This document shows, in pieces, positions 18,415-27,638 of a stretch of 64,000 nucleotides of DNA (the stretch's first letter is position 1; every line of letters begins with the position of its first letter). The stretch comes from Acidimicrobiia bacterium (lineage in GTDB: Bacteria; Actinomycetota; Acidimicrobiia; IMCC26256; PALSA-610): positions 20,287 to 84,286 of the forward strand of contig DATBAK010000049.1 in assembly GCA_036271555.1 (NCBI GenBank). The letters run 5' to 3'. Under the pieces are notes generated by a model. The model ran no database searches. It was not told where the DNA came from and saw only the letters and a list, made by a program, of their open reading frames with translations. The position numbers and the translations under genes were made by a program.

Positions 18415-20727
18415 GTGCAGCTCGAGCGGGGTCCGCTGCTGGCCGACGACACGCTGACCGGATCCCGGTGGTGCGCGCGTCACAGCGCGCTCATCGATCA
18501 GTGGCTGACGTCGTTGTTCGAGCGCGCGGTCGCCGAGACCGGCGTCGGCGACGGCTGCGCGCTCGTCGCGATCGGCGGGTACGGGCGTTCCGAGCTCTGC
18601 CCGCAGAGCGATCTCGACGTCATGCTCGTGCACGCGGGCCGGCGCGACATCGCGGCCATCGCCGAACGGGTCTGGTACCCGATCTGGGACACAGGACTGA
18701 AGCTCGGGCACAGCGTGAGCACGGTGCGCGAAGCGCTGACGCTCGCCGAGAGCGACATGGACTCCGCGACCGCGTTGCTCAGCACGCGCCACCTCGCCGG
18801 CGACTCCACGCTCACCGACGACCTCGCGTCGAAGGCGAAGCGGCAATGGGAGCAGAAGTCGCGCAAGTGGCTGACCGAGCTCGCCGACCGCGTCGATTCG
18901 CGTCACGCGCAAGCGGGTGAAGTCGCGTTCATGCTCGAGCCCGACCTCAAGGAAGGGCGCGGTGGCCTGCGCGACGTGCACGCGTTGCAGTGGGCCGAGA
19001 TGGCGCGTGAGGTGCTGTTCGAGCACGACGCGGTCGCGATGCACGCGGCCTACGAGGTGCTCCTCGACGCGCGCGTGGAGCTGCACCGTCGTACCGGCCG
19101 ACCGAGCAACGTCCTCGCGCTGCAGGAGCAGGATGCGGTCGCGGCGGCTCTCGGCTTCGACGACGCCGACGTCTTCATGGCGCACATCGCGTCGGCCGCC
19201 CGCTCGATCGCCTGGACGAGCGACGACGCGTGGCGGCGCGTGAGGTCGTGGCTCCGCACGCCCCGCGGCCCGCTCGGACGGGTGGGCCGCCGCAACCGGC
19301 CGCTCAGCGACGGCCTCGTGATGCGCGACGGCGACGTGCACCTCGATCCGTCGGCGCGTCCGGCCGAGGACCCGGTGCTCCTCGTGCGCGCGGCGGCGAC
19401 CGCGGCGCGTTCGGGAGCGGTGATCGACCGCATGTCGCTCGATCGCTTCGTCGCGGAAGCGCACACATTGCCCGATCCGTGGCCGCGGTCGGCGCGCGAT
19501 CAGTTCGTCGGCCTGCTGCTCGCGGGCGCGTCCGCGATCCCGGTGATCGAGGCCTTCGACCACCGCGACCTGTGGGTGCGGATCCTTCCCGAGTGGGCGC
19601 CGGTGCGGTCGCGTCCGCAGCGCAACGCGTATCACCGCTACACGGTCGACCGGCACCTGCTCGAGACCGTGGCGCGCGCGGCGTCGTTCGCGGGTCGCGT
19701 CGAACGTCCCGACCTCCTGGTGGTCGCCGCGCTCCTGCACGACCTCGGCAAGGTCGACACGCGCGATCACACCGAAGTCGGCGTCGAGCTCGCGCACACC
19801 GTCGGTGTGCGCCTCGGCTTCGAGCCAACCGATGTCGACGTGCTCGCCGAGCTCGTGCACAACCATCTCCTGCTGTCGGAGGTCGCGCTGCGACGCGACC
19901 TCGACGACCCCGCGACCTCGGCGCGGGTCGCCGAGCAGGTCTCGTCGGTGGGCGCGCTCCAGCTGTTGGCTGCGCTCACCGAAGCCGACTCGCTCGCGAC
20001 CGGTCCGGCGGCGTGGGGTCCGGCCAAGGCGCAGCTCGTCGCGCTGCTCGTCGAGCGGGTGACGCACGTGCTCGAGGGCGGCGAGCCCGCGGGCATCATC
20101 GTGCCCGTTTTTCCGAGCGAATTGCACCTCGCGCAGCTCGCGCGAGCGGGCACCGTGATCGAAGCCGCGGGCGACGTGCTCACGGTGATGACCGACGACC
20201 GCGCGGGCGTCTTCAGCAAGGTGTCGGGAGTCCTCGCGCTGCACGGCCTCGACGTCGTCTCCGCGTCCGCGCACTCGACCGACGACGGGCGCGCGCTCGC
20301 CGAGTTCCACGTGAACGATCCGGTGCGCGACGCGGCGCCGTGGGACCGCGTCGAACGCGACCTGCTGCGCGCCTTCGATGGCCGCCTCGCGCTGCAAGCG
20401 CGCGTCGCCGATCGGGCGCGCGCGTACGCGGGCCGTCAGCGCGCAACCGCGTGGCGGCCGCGCACCGCCACGGTGAAGTTCGACAACGACGCGTCGCTCG
20501 CCGCGACCGTCATCGACGTGCACGCGAGCGACGGCATCGGCGTGCTGTATCGCATCACGCGCGCGCTCGCCGAGCTCGACGTCGACATCCGATCGGCGCG
20601 CGTGCAGACGCTCGGCGCACAGGTCGTCGACGCGTTCTACGTCGTCGACCGCCACGGCCGGAAGGTCACCGACGCCGACACGAGCGCGGAGATCGAGCGC
20701 GCGATCGTGCACAACCTGAGTGTTTGA
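18415..20727 (+). CDS. glnD: P-II (uridylyl/adenylyl)transferase GlnD
   Basis: The 770-residue protein has the full GlnD architecture: an N-terminal nucleotidyltransferase with IGGYGRSELCPQSDLDVML (residues about 52-71), a central GlnD helical region (EPDLKEGRGGLRD), an HD phosphohydrolase with LLHDLGKVDTRDH near residue 441, and two C-terminal ACT domains (about residues 585-655 and 695-765). It attaches and removes a nucleotide on P-II in response to glutamine. The GTG at 18415 is preferred to an ATG 33 codons upstream because it fits the -10 spacing and removes a basic non-conserved extension. It is divergent from amt-glnK. Confidence 0.94.
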   Translation: MQLERGPLLADDTLTGSRWCARHSALIDQWLTSLFERAVAETGVGDGCALVAIGGYGRSELCPQSDLDVMLVHAGRRDIAAIAERVWYPIWDTGLKLGHSVSTVREALTLAESDMDSATALLSTRHLAGDSTLTDDLASKAKRQWEQKSRKWLTELADRVDSRHAQAGEVAFMLEPDLKEGRGGLRDVHALQWAEMAREVLFEHDAVAMHAAYEVLLDARVELHRRTGRPSNVLALQEQDAVAAALGFDDADVFMAHIASAARSIAWTSDDAWRRVRSWLRTPRGPLGRVGRRNRPLSDGLVMRDGDVHLDPSARPAEDPVLLVRAAATAARSGAVIDRMSLDRFVAEAHTLPDPWPRSARDQFVGLLLAGASAIPVIEAFDHRDLWVRILPEWAPVRSRPQRNAYHRYTVDRHLLETVARAASFAGRVERPDLLVVAALLHDLGKVDTRDHTEVGVELAHTVGVRLGFEPTDVDVLAELVHNHLLLSEVALRRDLDDPATSARVAEQVSSVGALQLLAALTEADSLATGPAAWGPAKAQLVALLVERVTHVLEGGEPAGIIVPVFPSELHLAQLARAGTVIEAAGDVLTVMTDDRAGVFSKVSGVLALHGLDVVSASAHSTDDGRALAEFHVNDPVRDAAPWDRVERDLLRAFDGRLALQARVADRARAYAGRQRATAWRPRTATVKFDNDASLAATVIDVHASDGIGVLYRITRALAELDVDIRSARVQTLGAQVVDAFYVVDRHGRKVTDADTSAEIERAIVHNLSV

Positions 20728-20754
20728 GGGCCCGGAGCAGGTGCGCGGTCAGAG

Positions 20755-20801
20755 CGGCTCGTCGCTCGCGCCGTGACGAGCCGAGCAAGCATGCGACCGT
20801 G
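20755..20801 (+). repeat. Hairpin-plus-tail intergenic element, copy A
   Basis: CGGCTCGTC (20755-20763) pairs exactly with GACGAGCCG (20775-20783) around an 11-nt loop, and is followed by AGCAAGCATGCGACCGTG. The stretch 20771-20801 matches 26 of 31 positions at 34150-34180, where a different stem is formed before the same tail. It lies between glnD and the quinone reductase gene. Confidence 0.55.
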
Positions 20802-20811
20802 TGACGGCTCC

Positions 20812-20817
20812 TAGAGT
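20812..20817 (+). promoter_or_regulatory. Putative -10 box of the quinone reductase gene
   Basis: TAGAGT, 7 nt before the ATG at 20825; leaderless spacing. Confidence 0.5.
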
Positions 20818-20824
20818 GCCGGCC

Positions 20825-21796
20825 ATGCGTCGAGTCGTGTGCCGTGAGCTCGGACCTCCTGACCGGGTGGAGATCGAGGAGGTCGACGCGCCCGAGGCGC
20901 GCGGCGGGAAGGTCGTCGTCGCGGTGCGCGCCGCGGGTGTGAATTTCGTCGACGCGCTCCTCGTGCAGGGCAAGTACCAGATCAAGCTCCCGCCACCGTT
21001 CACGCCCGGTACCGAGCTGGCGGGCGAGATCACCGCGATCGGAGAAGGGGTGACCGGCTGGTCGGTCGGCGACCGCGTCACCGCGACGACCGGCATGAAC
21101 GCGTTCGCGGAGCTCGCCGAGGTCGACGCGCGTGCGTTGCGCGCGGTGCCCGATTCGATGACGTTCGGTCAGGCCGCGACATTCGTGCAGAGCTACGAGA
21201 CGATGTTGTTCGCGTTCCGGCGCCGCACGACGCTGCGCGAAGGCGAGACCATGCTCGTGCTCGGCGCGGGTGGCGGCATCGGTCTCGCGACCATCGACCT
21301 CGGGCGCGCGTTCGGCCTGCGCGCGATCGCGGCGGCGTCGACGCAGGAGAAGCTTGCGGGCGCGCAGGCGCAGGGCGCGTTCGCGACCATCGCGTACGAG
21401 GAAGAAGACCTGAAGACGCGCGCGCGGGAGCTCTCCGACGGTGGCGTCGATCTCGTCGTCGACATCGTCGGTGGCACGCACGCGGAGCCCGCGCTGCGCG
21501 CGCTGAAACCCGGCGGTCGTTACCTCGTCGTCGGATTCGCGTCGGGAACGATCCCGACGCTGCCCTTGAACCAGGTGCTGCTGAACAACCGCACGGTGGT
21601 CGGTGTCGATTGGGGCGGTTGGGCGATGCGCAACCGCGAGGAGCAGGAGGAGCTCGAAGCCGAGCTCTTCGCGCTCGCCGCGCACGGCGACCTCCATCCG
21701 GTCGAGCCCGCGTCGGCGCCGCTCGCGGACACGGGTCGCGTGCTCACCGATCTCGCCGAGCGACGCATTGTCGGGAAGATGGTGATCACGCCGTAG
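20825..21796 (+). CDS. NADPH:quinone reductase-like MDR family oxidoreductase
   Basis: The 323-residue protein is a zinc-independent medium-chain dehydrogenase: it begins with the VCRELGPPDRVEIEEV pattern, has RAAGVNFVDALLVQGKYQ in the catalytic domain, PFTPGTELAGEI, and the nucleotide-binding LVLGAGGGIGLATIDLGRAFG. No structural or catalytic zinc cysteines are visible. It probably reduces quinones or enoyl substrates with NADPH. The ATG at 20825 is chosen over the GTG at 20801 because the TAGAGT hexamer lies between them at leaderless spacing. It is followed after 59 nt by a VOC protein on the same strand. Confidence 0.9.
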   Translation: MRRVVCRELGPPDRVEIEEVDAPEARGGKVVVAVRAAGVNFVDALLVQGKYQIKLPPPFTPGTELAGEITAIGEGVTGWSVGDRVTATTGMNAFAELAEVDARALRAVPDSMTFGQAATFVQSYETMLFAFRRRTTLREGETMLVLGAGGGIGLATIDLGRAFGLRAIAAASTQEKLAGAQAQGAFATIAYEEEDLKTRARELSDGGVDLVVDIVGGTHAEPALRALKPGGRYLVVGFASGTIPTLPLNQVLLNNRTVVGVDWGGWAMRNREEQEELEAELFALAAHGDLHPVEPASAPLADTGRVLTDLAERRIVGKMVITP

Positions 21797-21855
21797 CCTC
21801 GGGAATGGCGCGCGGTGCCGGCCCGTTGGAGGCCGGACTCGAAGGGAGCGGCCCG

Positions 21856-22317
21856 ATGGAAGTCAAAGAGCTCGGTCACCTCGTCCTCTACGTGCGCAAC
21901 CTCGATCGGTCGGCGACCTTCTACCGCGACGTGCTCGGGTGGCGGCAGATCCTCCCCGAGGGCGGCCGCTCGGTCGGCTTCCCGGCGGCCGCGTTCTCGT
22001 CGGGCCGCACGCACCACGAGCTGCTCCTGATCGAGGTCGGCGAGGACGCGCAGGCGTTGCCGCAGGGGCGCCACGTCGGCCTGTATCACTTCGGTCTCAA
22101 GGTCGGCGACACCGACGACGACCTGCGCGCCGCAGTCGCGCGTCTGCGCGAGACCGGCACCACGATCGTCGGCGCGACCGATCACACGGTGACGCACAGC
22201 CTGTACATCCTCGATCCCGACGGCAACGAGATCGAGCTCTACATCGACGTGGCCGGTGTCGACTGGGTGAACGAGCCCGCGCTGATCGGCGCGCCGGGCC
22301 GCGAGCTGCGCCTGTAG
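21856..22317 (+). CDS. VOC family (glyoxalase/extradiol dioxygenase-like) protein
   Basis: The 153-residue protein has the two beta-alpha-beta-beta-beta modules of the vicinal oxygen chelate fold. It begins ELGHLVLYVRNLDRSATFYRD (first metal His8), has HHELLLIEVG and GLYHFGLKV (second His), and ends with SLYILDPDGNEIELYID (ligand Glu), so a complete His-His-Glu type site is possible. The pattern is that of CatE-like extradiol dioxygenases or glyoxalases. The SD GAAGGGAG precedes the ATG. It is convergent with the dienelactone hydrolase gene 20 nt away. Confidence 0.9.
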   Translation: MEVKELGHLVLYVRNLDRSATFYRDVLGWRQILPEGGRSVGFPAAAFSSGRTHHELLLIEVGEDAQALPQGRHVGLYHFGLKVGDTDDDLRAAVARLRETGTTIVGATDHTVTHSLYILDPDGNEIELYIDVAGVDWVNEPALIGAPGRELRL

Positions 22318-22337
22318 CGGTTCGGCGACTCCGCCGT

Positions 22338-22970
22338 TCAGCTCTGCAGGTGCTGCGCGAAGTGTCCGAGCAGGCGCGCCCACGCGTCGGTCGCCGCGGC
22401 CTCGTCGTAGCTCTCGGATCCGTCGCGCATGAAGCCGTGCGTCGCCTCGGGGTACACGACGGTCTCCGGATGGTGCGCGACGACGGCCGCGATGTCGGCC
22501 TCGGGGATGTACGGATCGCGCCCGCCGAACAGGAGCAGCGTCGGGCAGCGCGGGGTGCCGAGCTCCTGCGCGATGCGCGCACCGTAGAAGCCGACCGCCG
22601 CCGCGAACGTGTCGCCCTCGAGCGCGCTGCGGTAGGTGAGCAGCCCGCCCATGCAGAAGCCGGTCACGCCCACGCAGTCCGCGCCGAGCGCGCGCAAGGT
22701 CGCGGCCGCGCCGTCGAGGTCGGCGCGCACCTGCTCGGGTCGCATCGAGCCCATCAGCGTCGCGAAGTCGCCCGCCTCGCTCCCGCCGGCGCGGAAGAAC
22801 AGGTCCGGCGCGATCGCGGCGTAGCCCGCGGTCGCCAGCCGCTGACAGACGCGCAACAGCTGCGCGCTGATGCCGTTGCCCTCGTGGATGACGACGACGC
22901 CCGGCCACGGTGGATCCACCGCGGGGCGGGCGAGGAAGTACGGGAGTGCGAGGTCGGTCACGGTGCCCAT
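22338..22970 (-). CDS. Dienelactone hydrolase family protein
   Basis: The 210-residue protein carries the dienelactone hydrolase signatures: VVIHEGNG with Glu30, the Cys nucleophile in GFCMGG (Cys106), the Asp in FGGRDPYIP and the His in ATHGF, i.e. the Cys-Asp-His triad with the Glu switch. It hydrolyses dienelactones or related esters. The ATG at 22970 is selected because the catalytic domain starts immediately; an in-frame extension upstream runs into the divergent sulfatase promoter and is Arg/Pro rich. It lies next to a VOC protein and near other ring-cleavage-like enzymes. Confidence 0.92.
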   Translation of the reverse strand: MGTVTDLALPYFLARPAVDPPWPGVVVIHEGNGISAQLLRVCQRLATAGYAAIAPDLFFRAGGSEAGDFATLMGSMRPEQVRADLDGAAATLRALGADCVGVTGFCMGGLLTYRSALEGDTFAAAVGFYGARIAQELGTPRCPTLLLFGGRDPYIPEADIAAVVAHHPETVVYPEATHGFMRDGSESYDEAAATDAWARLLGHFAQHLQS

Positions 22971-23065
22971 GCTGCCAGGGGCGGCCCTCACCGACATTGT
23001 GACGATTTGTGGCCGCGGTGCTACGGTCCGTCGTATTCGGGCGGAGCGTTGTGGGGGCGGGGACG

Positions 23066-26000
23066 ATGCACAACTCACAGCGCGGGTCGGTGCGGCGGGC
23101 GCTCGCGGTCGGCTTGGCGGTCGCATCGGTCTGCGTGATCGCGACCGGGCGCATGCCGTCGACGTCGGCGTCGCCGGCGCGGGTCGCGGCGCCCAACAGT
23201 CATCCGAACGTCCTGTTGCTGGTCGCCGACGACCAGACCGGTTCGACGTTCGACCGCACGGTGATGCCGCACGTGTTCTCGCAGTTGGTCGACCAAGGAG
23301 TGCTGTTCGACCGCACCTACGTCGACACGTCGTTGTGCTGCCCGTCGCGCGCCCAGATGTTCACCGGCCTGAACGCGACCGACAGCGGCGTCGCGAAGAA
23401 CCTCGATGTGCTGACGCGTCCGAACATCGTGCAGGCGTTCCACGATCAGGGCTACCGCACCTTGCTCGCGGGCAAGTACCTGAACAGCCAGCCGTGCCGG
23501 TACGAAGACCTGTCGCAGTTCGACGAGGCGTATTGCTACGGGCGCGGCCACTCGGCCGAGAAGAACCCGTACATCGACGTCAACGGGCGCGAGACGAAGT
23601 TCACCGGATACGCGCCCGACATTCTCGGCAACTACGTCCAGCACTTCATCGACACGACGCCCGCCGACGAACCGTTCTTCGCGATCTACTCGCCGAAGGA
23701 CCCGCATCTCCCGGCCGACGACGACCGCTTCGACAACCTCCCGGTTCCGAAATACCGACCGCCGAGCTTCGACGAAGACACCGAGCACGACGGCAAGCCG
23801 CAGTACATGCAGCGCGGTCCGCTACGAAAGGCGGAGATCGCGCACCTCGACTCGAACTACGCGGACATGTACCGCAGCAGCCGTGGTCTCGACGATGCCG
23901 TCGGGAACATCCTCACGGCGCTCGGTCCCCGCGCCGACAACACGATCGTCGTCTACATCTCCGACAACGGCTTCATGTACGGAGAGCACCGCCGGGTCGC
24001 CGAGAAGATCGTTCCGTACGAGGAGTCGGTGCGCGTGCCGATGGTCGTGCGCGACCCGATGGTGCACTCGACTTCGAATCCGGCCGTGAGTCAAGCGCTC
24101 GTGGAGAACATCGACATCGCGCCGACGATCGCGGCGCAGGCCGGGATCGACTGGCACGCCGACGGGCAGTCGCTCCTGCCGCTGCTCTCGGGCACTGCGC
24201 AGCAGGTGCGCGACAGCGTGCTCCTCGAGTACTGCCAGGCGCGCGCGGGCACCGCGTGCTGGACGAAGGGGCACGGCTCGAGCGCCGCCCCGGACATCAA
24301 CGGCGGAGGCGTGCCGGCGTTCGTCGGCGTGGTGACGAGCGACGCGAAGTACGTCGAGTACGCGACCGGTGAGAAGGAGCTCTACGACCTCGCCGACGAT
24401 CCCTACGAGCTCGTGAACCACGCAGGCGATCGAAGGTGGGCGGCGCGCGAGCAATCGCTCTCGAAGCAGCTCCGCGCCCTTCGCGACGGCACGCCGCTCG
24501 ACACCACCATCGTGACCGGGCCGTCGGGCATCGTCGCGCCCGGATCGCAGACGTTCACGTACTTCGCACCGGCCCGGACCGCGCGGTACCGCTGTCGCCT
24601 CTCGAGCGATGCGGGAAGCGGCAAGTGGACCGGGTGCGACGGGCAGGCGACGACGGTCGGACCCTTGTCGCCCGGCCACTACGTGTTCAGCGTCGCGGCG
24701 ACCGTCGGCAAACGCGACAAGAGTCCGGCGCGGCGCGCGTTCACCGTGAGCGCGTCGGTTCCGGCGGTGAGCGTGAACGACGTGCGCGTGAAGGAATCGG
24801 CGCCCGCGGCGAAACGCGCCGCGCGCTTCAAGATCACGCTCGATCGTCCGGCCGCGGGTCCGGTCTCGGTCGACTACCGAACCGACGACGGGACCGCGCA
24901 GTCGCCGGACGACTTCGCGGCCACTTCGGGAACCGTGAAGTTCGCGGCGGGCGCGACGACGGCGATCGTGAGCGTGCCGGTCGTCGACGACTCGGTCCAC
25001 GAGAGCCCGGAGACATTCGAGCTACGCGTGTATCAACCCGACGGCGTGACCATCGGGGACGGCAGCGGAACCGGCACGATCCTCGACGACGACCGCGCGC
25101 CCGCGGTGTCGGTCGGCGGTGCGAGCGTCGTGGAGGGCGACGGTCCCGGCACCGAGCTGCGTTTCCCGGTGCGATTGAGCGCGCCGAGCGGGACGCCGAT
25201 CGTCGTGCGGTTCCGTACCGTCGCAGGAACCGCGGCGGAAGGTCAGGACTACACCACGACCGGCGGGACGGTGACGTTCGCGGCGGGTCAGACCGAAGCC
25301 GACGCCGACGTCGCGGTCGTCGGTGACGCGCAGCCGGAACCGAACCAGACGATGTCGCTGCGCCTCGAGTCGGCGGGCGACGCCCGGCTCGCATCAACCT
25401 CGGCGGTCGGCACAATTCGCGACGACGACCCCGCGCCGCCGGCGGCGCCGCTCATCGCCGGCCCGTTGCTCGCGGGCACCCGGCCGACCGTGAGCCTCGA
25501 ACGCGGACCCGTGGTGACCGAAGGCAACTCCGGCGTTCGCGACGCAACCTTCACGGTGCGCGTGTCGAGACGCGTCAACCGCGAGATCGCGATCGCGTAC
25601 GCGACGCACGACGGAAGCGCGATCGCGAACACCGACTATCGACCGACGTCGGGAACCGTTGTCGTCCCTGCCGGCGCGACGCGCGCACTCGTGCGCGTCC
25701 CCGTGTTCGGTGACGCGCTCGACGAGCCCGACGAGCACTTCACGCTGACGCTCTCGAACCCCGTCGACGCCACGCTGGCGCCGAGCACTTCGAGCGCGAC
25801 CGCGACGATCGCCAACGACGACTGGGCGCCGACGGTCGCGCTGCTCGACGATGCGATCGTCTCGGGACGCGACGGTCGCGCCGTTTTCCAAGTGGGACTG
25901 ACCGCGCCGAGCGGACGACCGGTCACCGTCGACTACGCAACGAGCGACGTGGAGCAGGACCGCACCGCGGCGCGCGGATCGTTCGTGATCCCCGCCGGCA

Positions 26001-26233
26001 CGACGACGAGCACCTTCGCGGTTCCCGTCGTCGGTGGTCCGCAAGTCGCACGCGACGGGCGCTTCCTCGTGCAGTTCACCGGCGCAACGAACGCCGAGCT
26101 TGCCGCCGACGACTACGGCGCGTACGGACTGATCCGGCATGTCGACGAGACGGTCGCGATCGCGGCTTCGAGCGCGCGCATCGTCGACGCGGCCCGCCCG
26201 TCCACCGGAGCCGGCGGAGTACGCCACTTCTGA
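23066..26233 (+). CDS. Secreted sulfatase with four C-terminal Calx-beta-type modules
   Basis: The 1055-residue protein begins with a signal peptide (RRALAVGLAVASVCVIATG). Residues about 47-480 are a type I sulfatase: metal Asp pair in VADDQTG (55-56), and the fGly motif LCCPSRAQMFTG where Cys91 fits C-x-P-x-R. Then a linker and tandem Calx-beta-type repeats start near residues 566, 680, 808 and 923, each with an acidic DDG/DD and a GTIxDDD-like end; the fourth is degenerate. Calx-beta modules bind calcium and aid adhesion, so this is probably a cell-surface or matrix enzyme acting on sulfated polysaccharides. TACGGT at 23022-23027 may be the -10. The ATG at 23066 is preferred over one 19 codons upstream because it gives a cleaner signal peptide. 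Confidence 0.9.
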   Translation: MHNSQRGSVRRALAVGLAVASVCVIATGRMPSTSASPARVAAPNSHPNVLLLVADDQTGSTFDRTVMPHVFSQLVDQGVLFDRTYVDTSLCCPSRAQMFTGLNATDSGVAKNLDVLTRPNIVQAFHDQGYRTLLAGKYLNSQPCRYEDLSQFDEAYCYGRGHSAEKNPYIDVNGRETKFTGYAPDILGNYVQHFIDTTPADEPFFAIYSPKDPHLPADDDRFDNLPVPKYRPPSFDEDTEHDGKPQYMQRGPLRKAEIAHLDSNYADMYRSSRGLDDAVGNILTALGPRADNTIVVYISDNGFMYGEHRRVAEKIVPYEESVRVPMVVRDPMVHSTSNPAVSQALVENIDIAPTIAAQAGIDWHADGQSLLPLLSGTAQQVRDSVLLEYCQARAGTACWTKGHGSSAAPDINGGGVPAFVGVVTSDAKYVEYATGEKELYDLADDPYELVNHAGDRRWAAREQSLSKQLRALRDGTPLDTTIVTGPSGIVAPGSQTFTYFAPARTARYRCRLSSDAGSGKWTGCDGQATTVGPLSPGHYVFSVAATVGKRDKSPARRAFTVSASVPAVSVNDVRVKESAPAAKRAARFKITLDRPAAGPVSVDYRTDDGTAQSPDDFAATSGTVKFAAGATTAIVSVPVVDDSVHESPETFELRVYQPDGVTIGDGSGTGTILDDDRAPAVSVGGASVVEGDGPGTELRFPVRLSAPSGTPIVVRFRTVAGTAAEGQDYTTTGGTVTFAAGQTEADADVAVVGDAQPEPNQTMSLRLESAGDARLASTSAVGTIRDDDPAPPAAPLIAGPLLAGTRPTVSLERGPVVTEGNSGVRDATFTVRVSRRVNREIAIAYATHDGSAIANTDYRPTSGTVVVPAGATRALVRVPVFGDALDEPDEHFTLTLSNPVDATLAPSTSSATATIANDDWAPTVALLDDAIVSGRDGRAVFQVGLTAPSGRPVTVDYATSDVEQDRTAARGSFVIPAGTTTSTFAVPVVGGPQVARDGRFLVQFTGATNAELAADDYGAYGLIRHVDETVAIAASSARIVDAARPSTGAGGVRHF

Positions 26234-26243
26234 CCCGCCCATC

Positions 26244-26272
26244 GGGAGCGCGTCGCGTCGGCGCGCGCTCCC
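26244..26272 (+). terminator. Intrinsic terminator candidate after the sulfatase gene
   Basis: GGGAGCGCG (26244-26252) pairs with CGCGCTCCC (26264-26272) around an 11-nt loop, 10 nt after the sulfatase stop. No T tract follows, as is common in high-GC actinobacteria. Confidence 0.55.
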
Positions 26273-26303
26273 TCGAAGCATCGGCTTGGTGTGTGCGCCG
26301 GGG

Positions 26304-26309
26304 TAGGTT
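26304..26309 (+). promoter_or_regulatory. Putative -10 box of the ClC gene
   Basis: TAGGTT, 6 nt before the ATG at 26316. It runs into GGTTCGAACC (26306-26315), a 10-bp palindrome that abuts the start codon and could be a regulator site. Confidence 0.45.
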
Positions 26310-26315
26310 CGAACC

Positions 26316-27575
26316 ATGAGCGACGTCGGCAGCCGGATTCGGCGCCTCGTCGCGCGCTCGCGCGAGCAGGTGGTGGTCGCCGCCCTGGTCGGAGTCGTCA
26401 CCGGTCTCGCGGTCGCCGGCTTCGAACGGCTGACGGTGAACGTCGTCTTCGACCGCGGGGTCGCACACTTCCCACTCTGGCTCCTCGCGGTCACGCCCGG
26501 TCTCGGCCTCGCGGTCGCGACGCTGTGGCTGCGACGCGTGGGCCACGGCGTCACGCCGGCGACGGCCGACGAGTACATCGGCTCGTTCCACGACGGCCGG
26601 CCGCTCCGTCTCGCTGATCTCGTGCATCGCGTCGTCGGTGCGGTCGCGACGCTCGGAAGTGGTGGCGCGATGGGGCTCGAGGGCCCGTCGATCTACATCG
26701 GCGCGACCTTCGGCTCGCTCGTGCAACAGCGTTTCGGCACGCGCCTGCGATCGATGGACCGCAATGTGCTCCTCGTCGCGGGCGCGGCCGCGGGCATCGC
26801 CGCGATCTTCAAGGCGCCGGCGACCGGCGCGATCTTCGCGATCGAGGTCCCCTATCAAGAGGACCTCGCGCGGCGAACGCTGCTGCCCGCGCTCGTCGGT
26901 GGCGCCACCGGCTACCTCGGCCTCGTGGCGATCAACGGCACGGTGCCCCTCTTTCCGATCCACGGTGCGCCGCCGTTCTCGTTCGTCGATCTCACGGGTG
27001 CGGCCGCGCTCGGGCTTGCCGCCGCGCTCTGCGCCCGCGCGTTCGCCTGGTTGCTGCATCGCGCGAAGGACTTCGCGGCCGGCGCGAATCCCGTGGTCGG
27101 GGTCGTCGGCGCGGGCGCGTCGATTGCGGTGCTCTTCGCGATCGGCCGCGGGTTGACCGGACAGTCGCTCGTGCTCACGCCGGGCTATTCGGTCGTCACC
27201 TGGGCGCTCGATCCGAAACACGGGATCGCGTTACTCCTCGCGGTGCTCGTGCTGCGATGTCTCGCGACCGGCGCGACGGTCGCGGGCGGCGGCGTCGGCG
27301 GGCTGTTCGTGCCGCTCGTCGTCGCGGGCGCCTTGCTCGGGCGCGCGTTCGCGGGCGCGCTCGGCCAGGCCGACACGTCGCTGTTCCTCGTCGTCGGGAT
27401 CGCCGCGTTCCTCGGCGCCGGCTACCGCGTCCCGCTCGCGGCGGTGATGTTCGTCGCCGAGGCGACCGGCCGGCCCGGTTTCGTCGTGCCCGGTCTCATC
27501 GCGGCCGTGGTCGCCGAGCTCGTGATGGGCGATGTGTCGGTCACGACCTATCAGGTGCGACCGAAAGCGACATGA
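26316..27575 (+). CDS. ClC family chloride channel/transporter
   Basis: The 419-residue membrane protein has the ClC chloride-binding motifs: GSGGAMGLEGPSIYIGA with the gating Glu in the variant GLEGP, GAAAGIAAIFKAPATGAIFAIE, and GGGVGGLFVPLVVAGALLG containing GxFxP. About ten to twelve helix segments are seen, without a C-terminal CBS pair, as in prokaryotic forms. The gating Glu favours chloride/proton exchange. The start is set by TAGGTT at leaderless distance. The gene is monocistronic as far as can be seen. Confidence 0.93.
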   Translation: MSDVGSRIRRLVARSREQVVVAALVGVVTGLAVAGFERLTVNVVFDRGVAHFPLWLLAVTPGLGLAVATLWLRRVGHGVTPATADEYIGSFHDGRPLRLADLVHRVVGAVATLGSGGAMGLEGPSIYIGATFGSLVQQRFGTRLRSMDRNVLLVAGAAAGIAAIFKAPATGAIFAIEVPYQEDLARRTLLPALVGGATGYLGLVAINGTVPLFPIHGAPPFSFVDLTGAAALGLAAALCARAFAWLLHRAKDFAAGANPVVGVVGAGASIAVLFAIGRGLTGQSLVLTPGYSVVTWALDPKHGIALLLAVLVLRCLATGATVAGGGVGGLFVPLVVAGALLGRAFAGALGQADTSLFLVVGIAAFLGAGYRVPLAAVMFVAEATGRPGFVVPGLIAAVVAELVMGDVSVTTYQVRPKAT

Positions 27576-27638
27576 ATGCCATCGAAGCGCTCACCCTTCT
27601 AGTCTGGTAAATCCAGCCAGGGCGACGAAGGGATTCCC

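Noticed and set aside
26306..26315. GGTTCGAACC looks like the T-loop of a tRNA
   Set aside because: No anticodon arm, D-arm or acceptor stem can be formed upstream, and the start codon of the ClC gene follows at once. It is kept only as a palindrome near a promoter.
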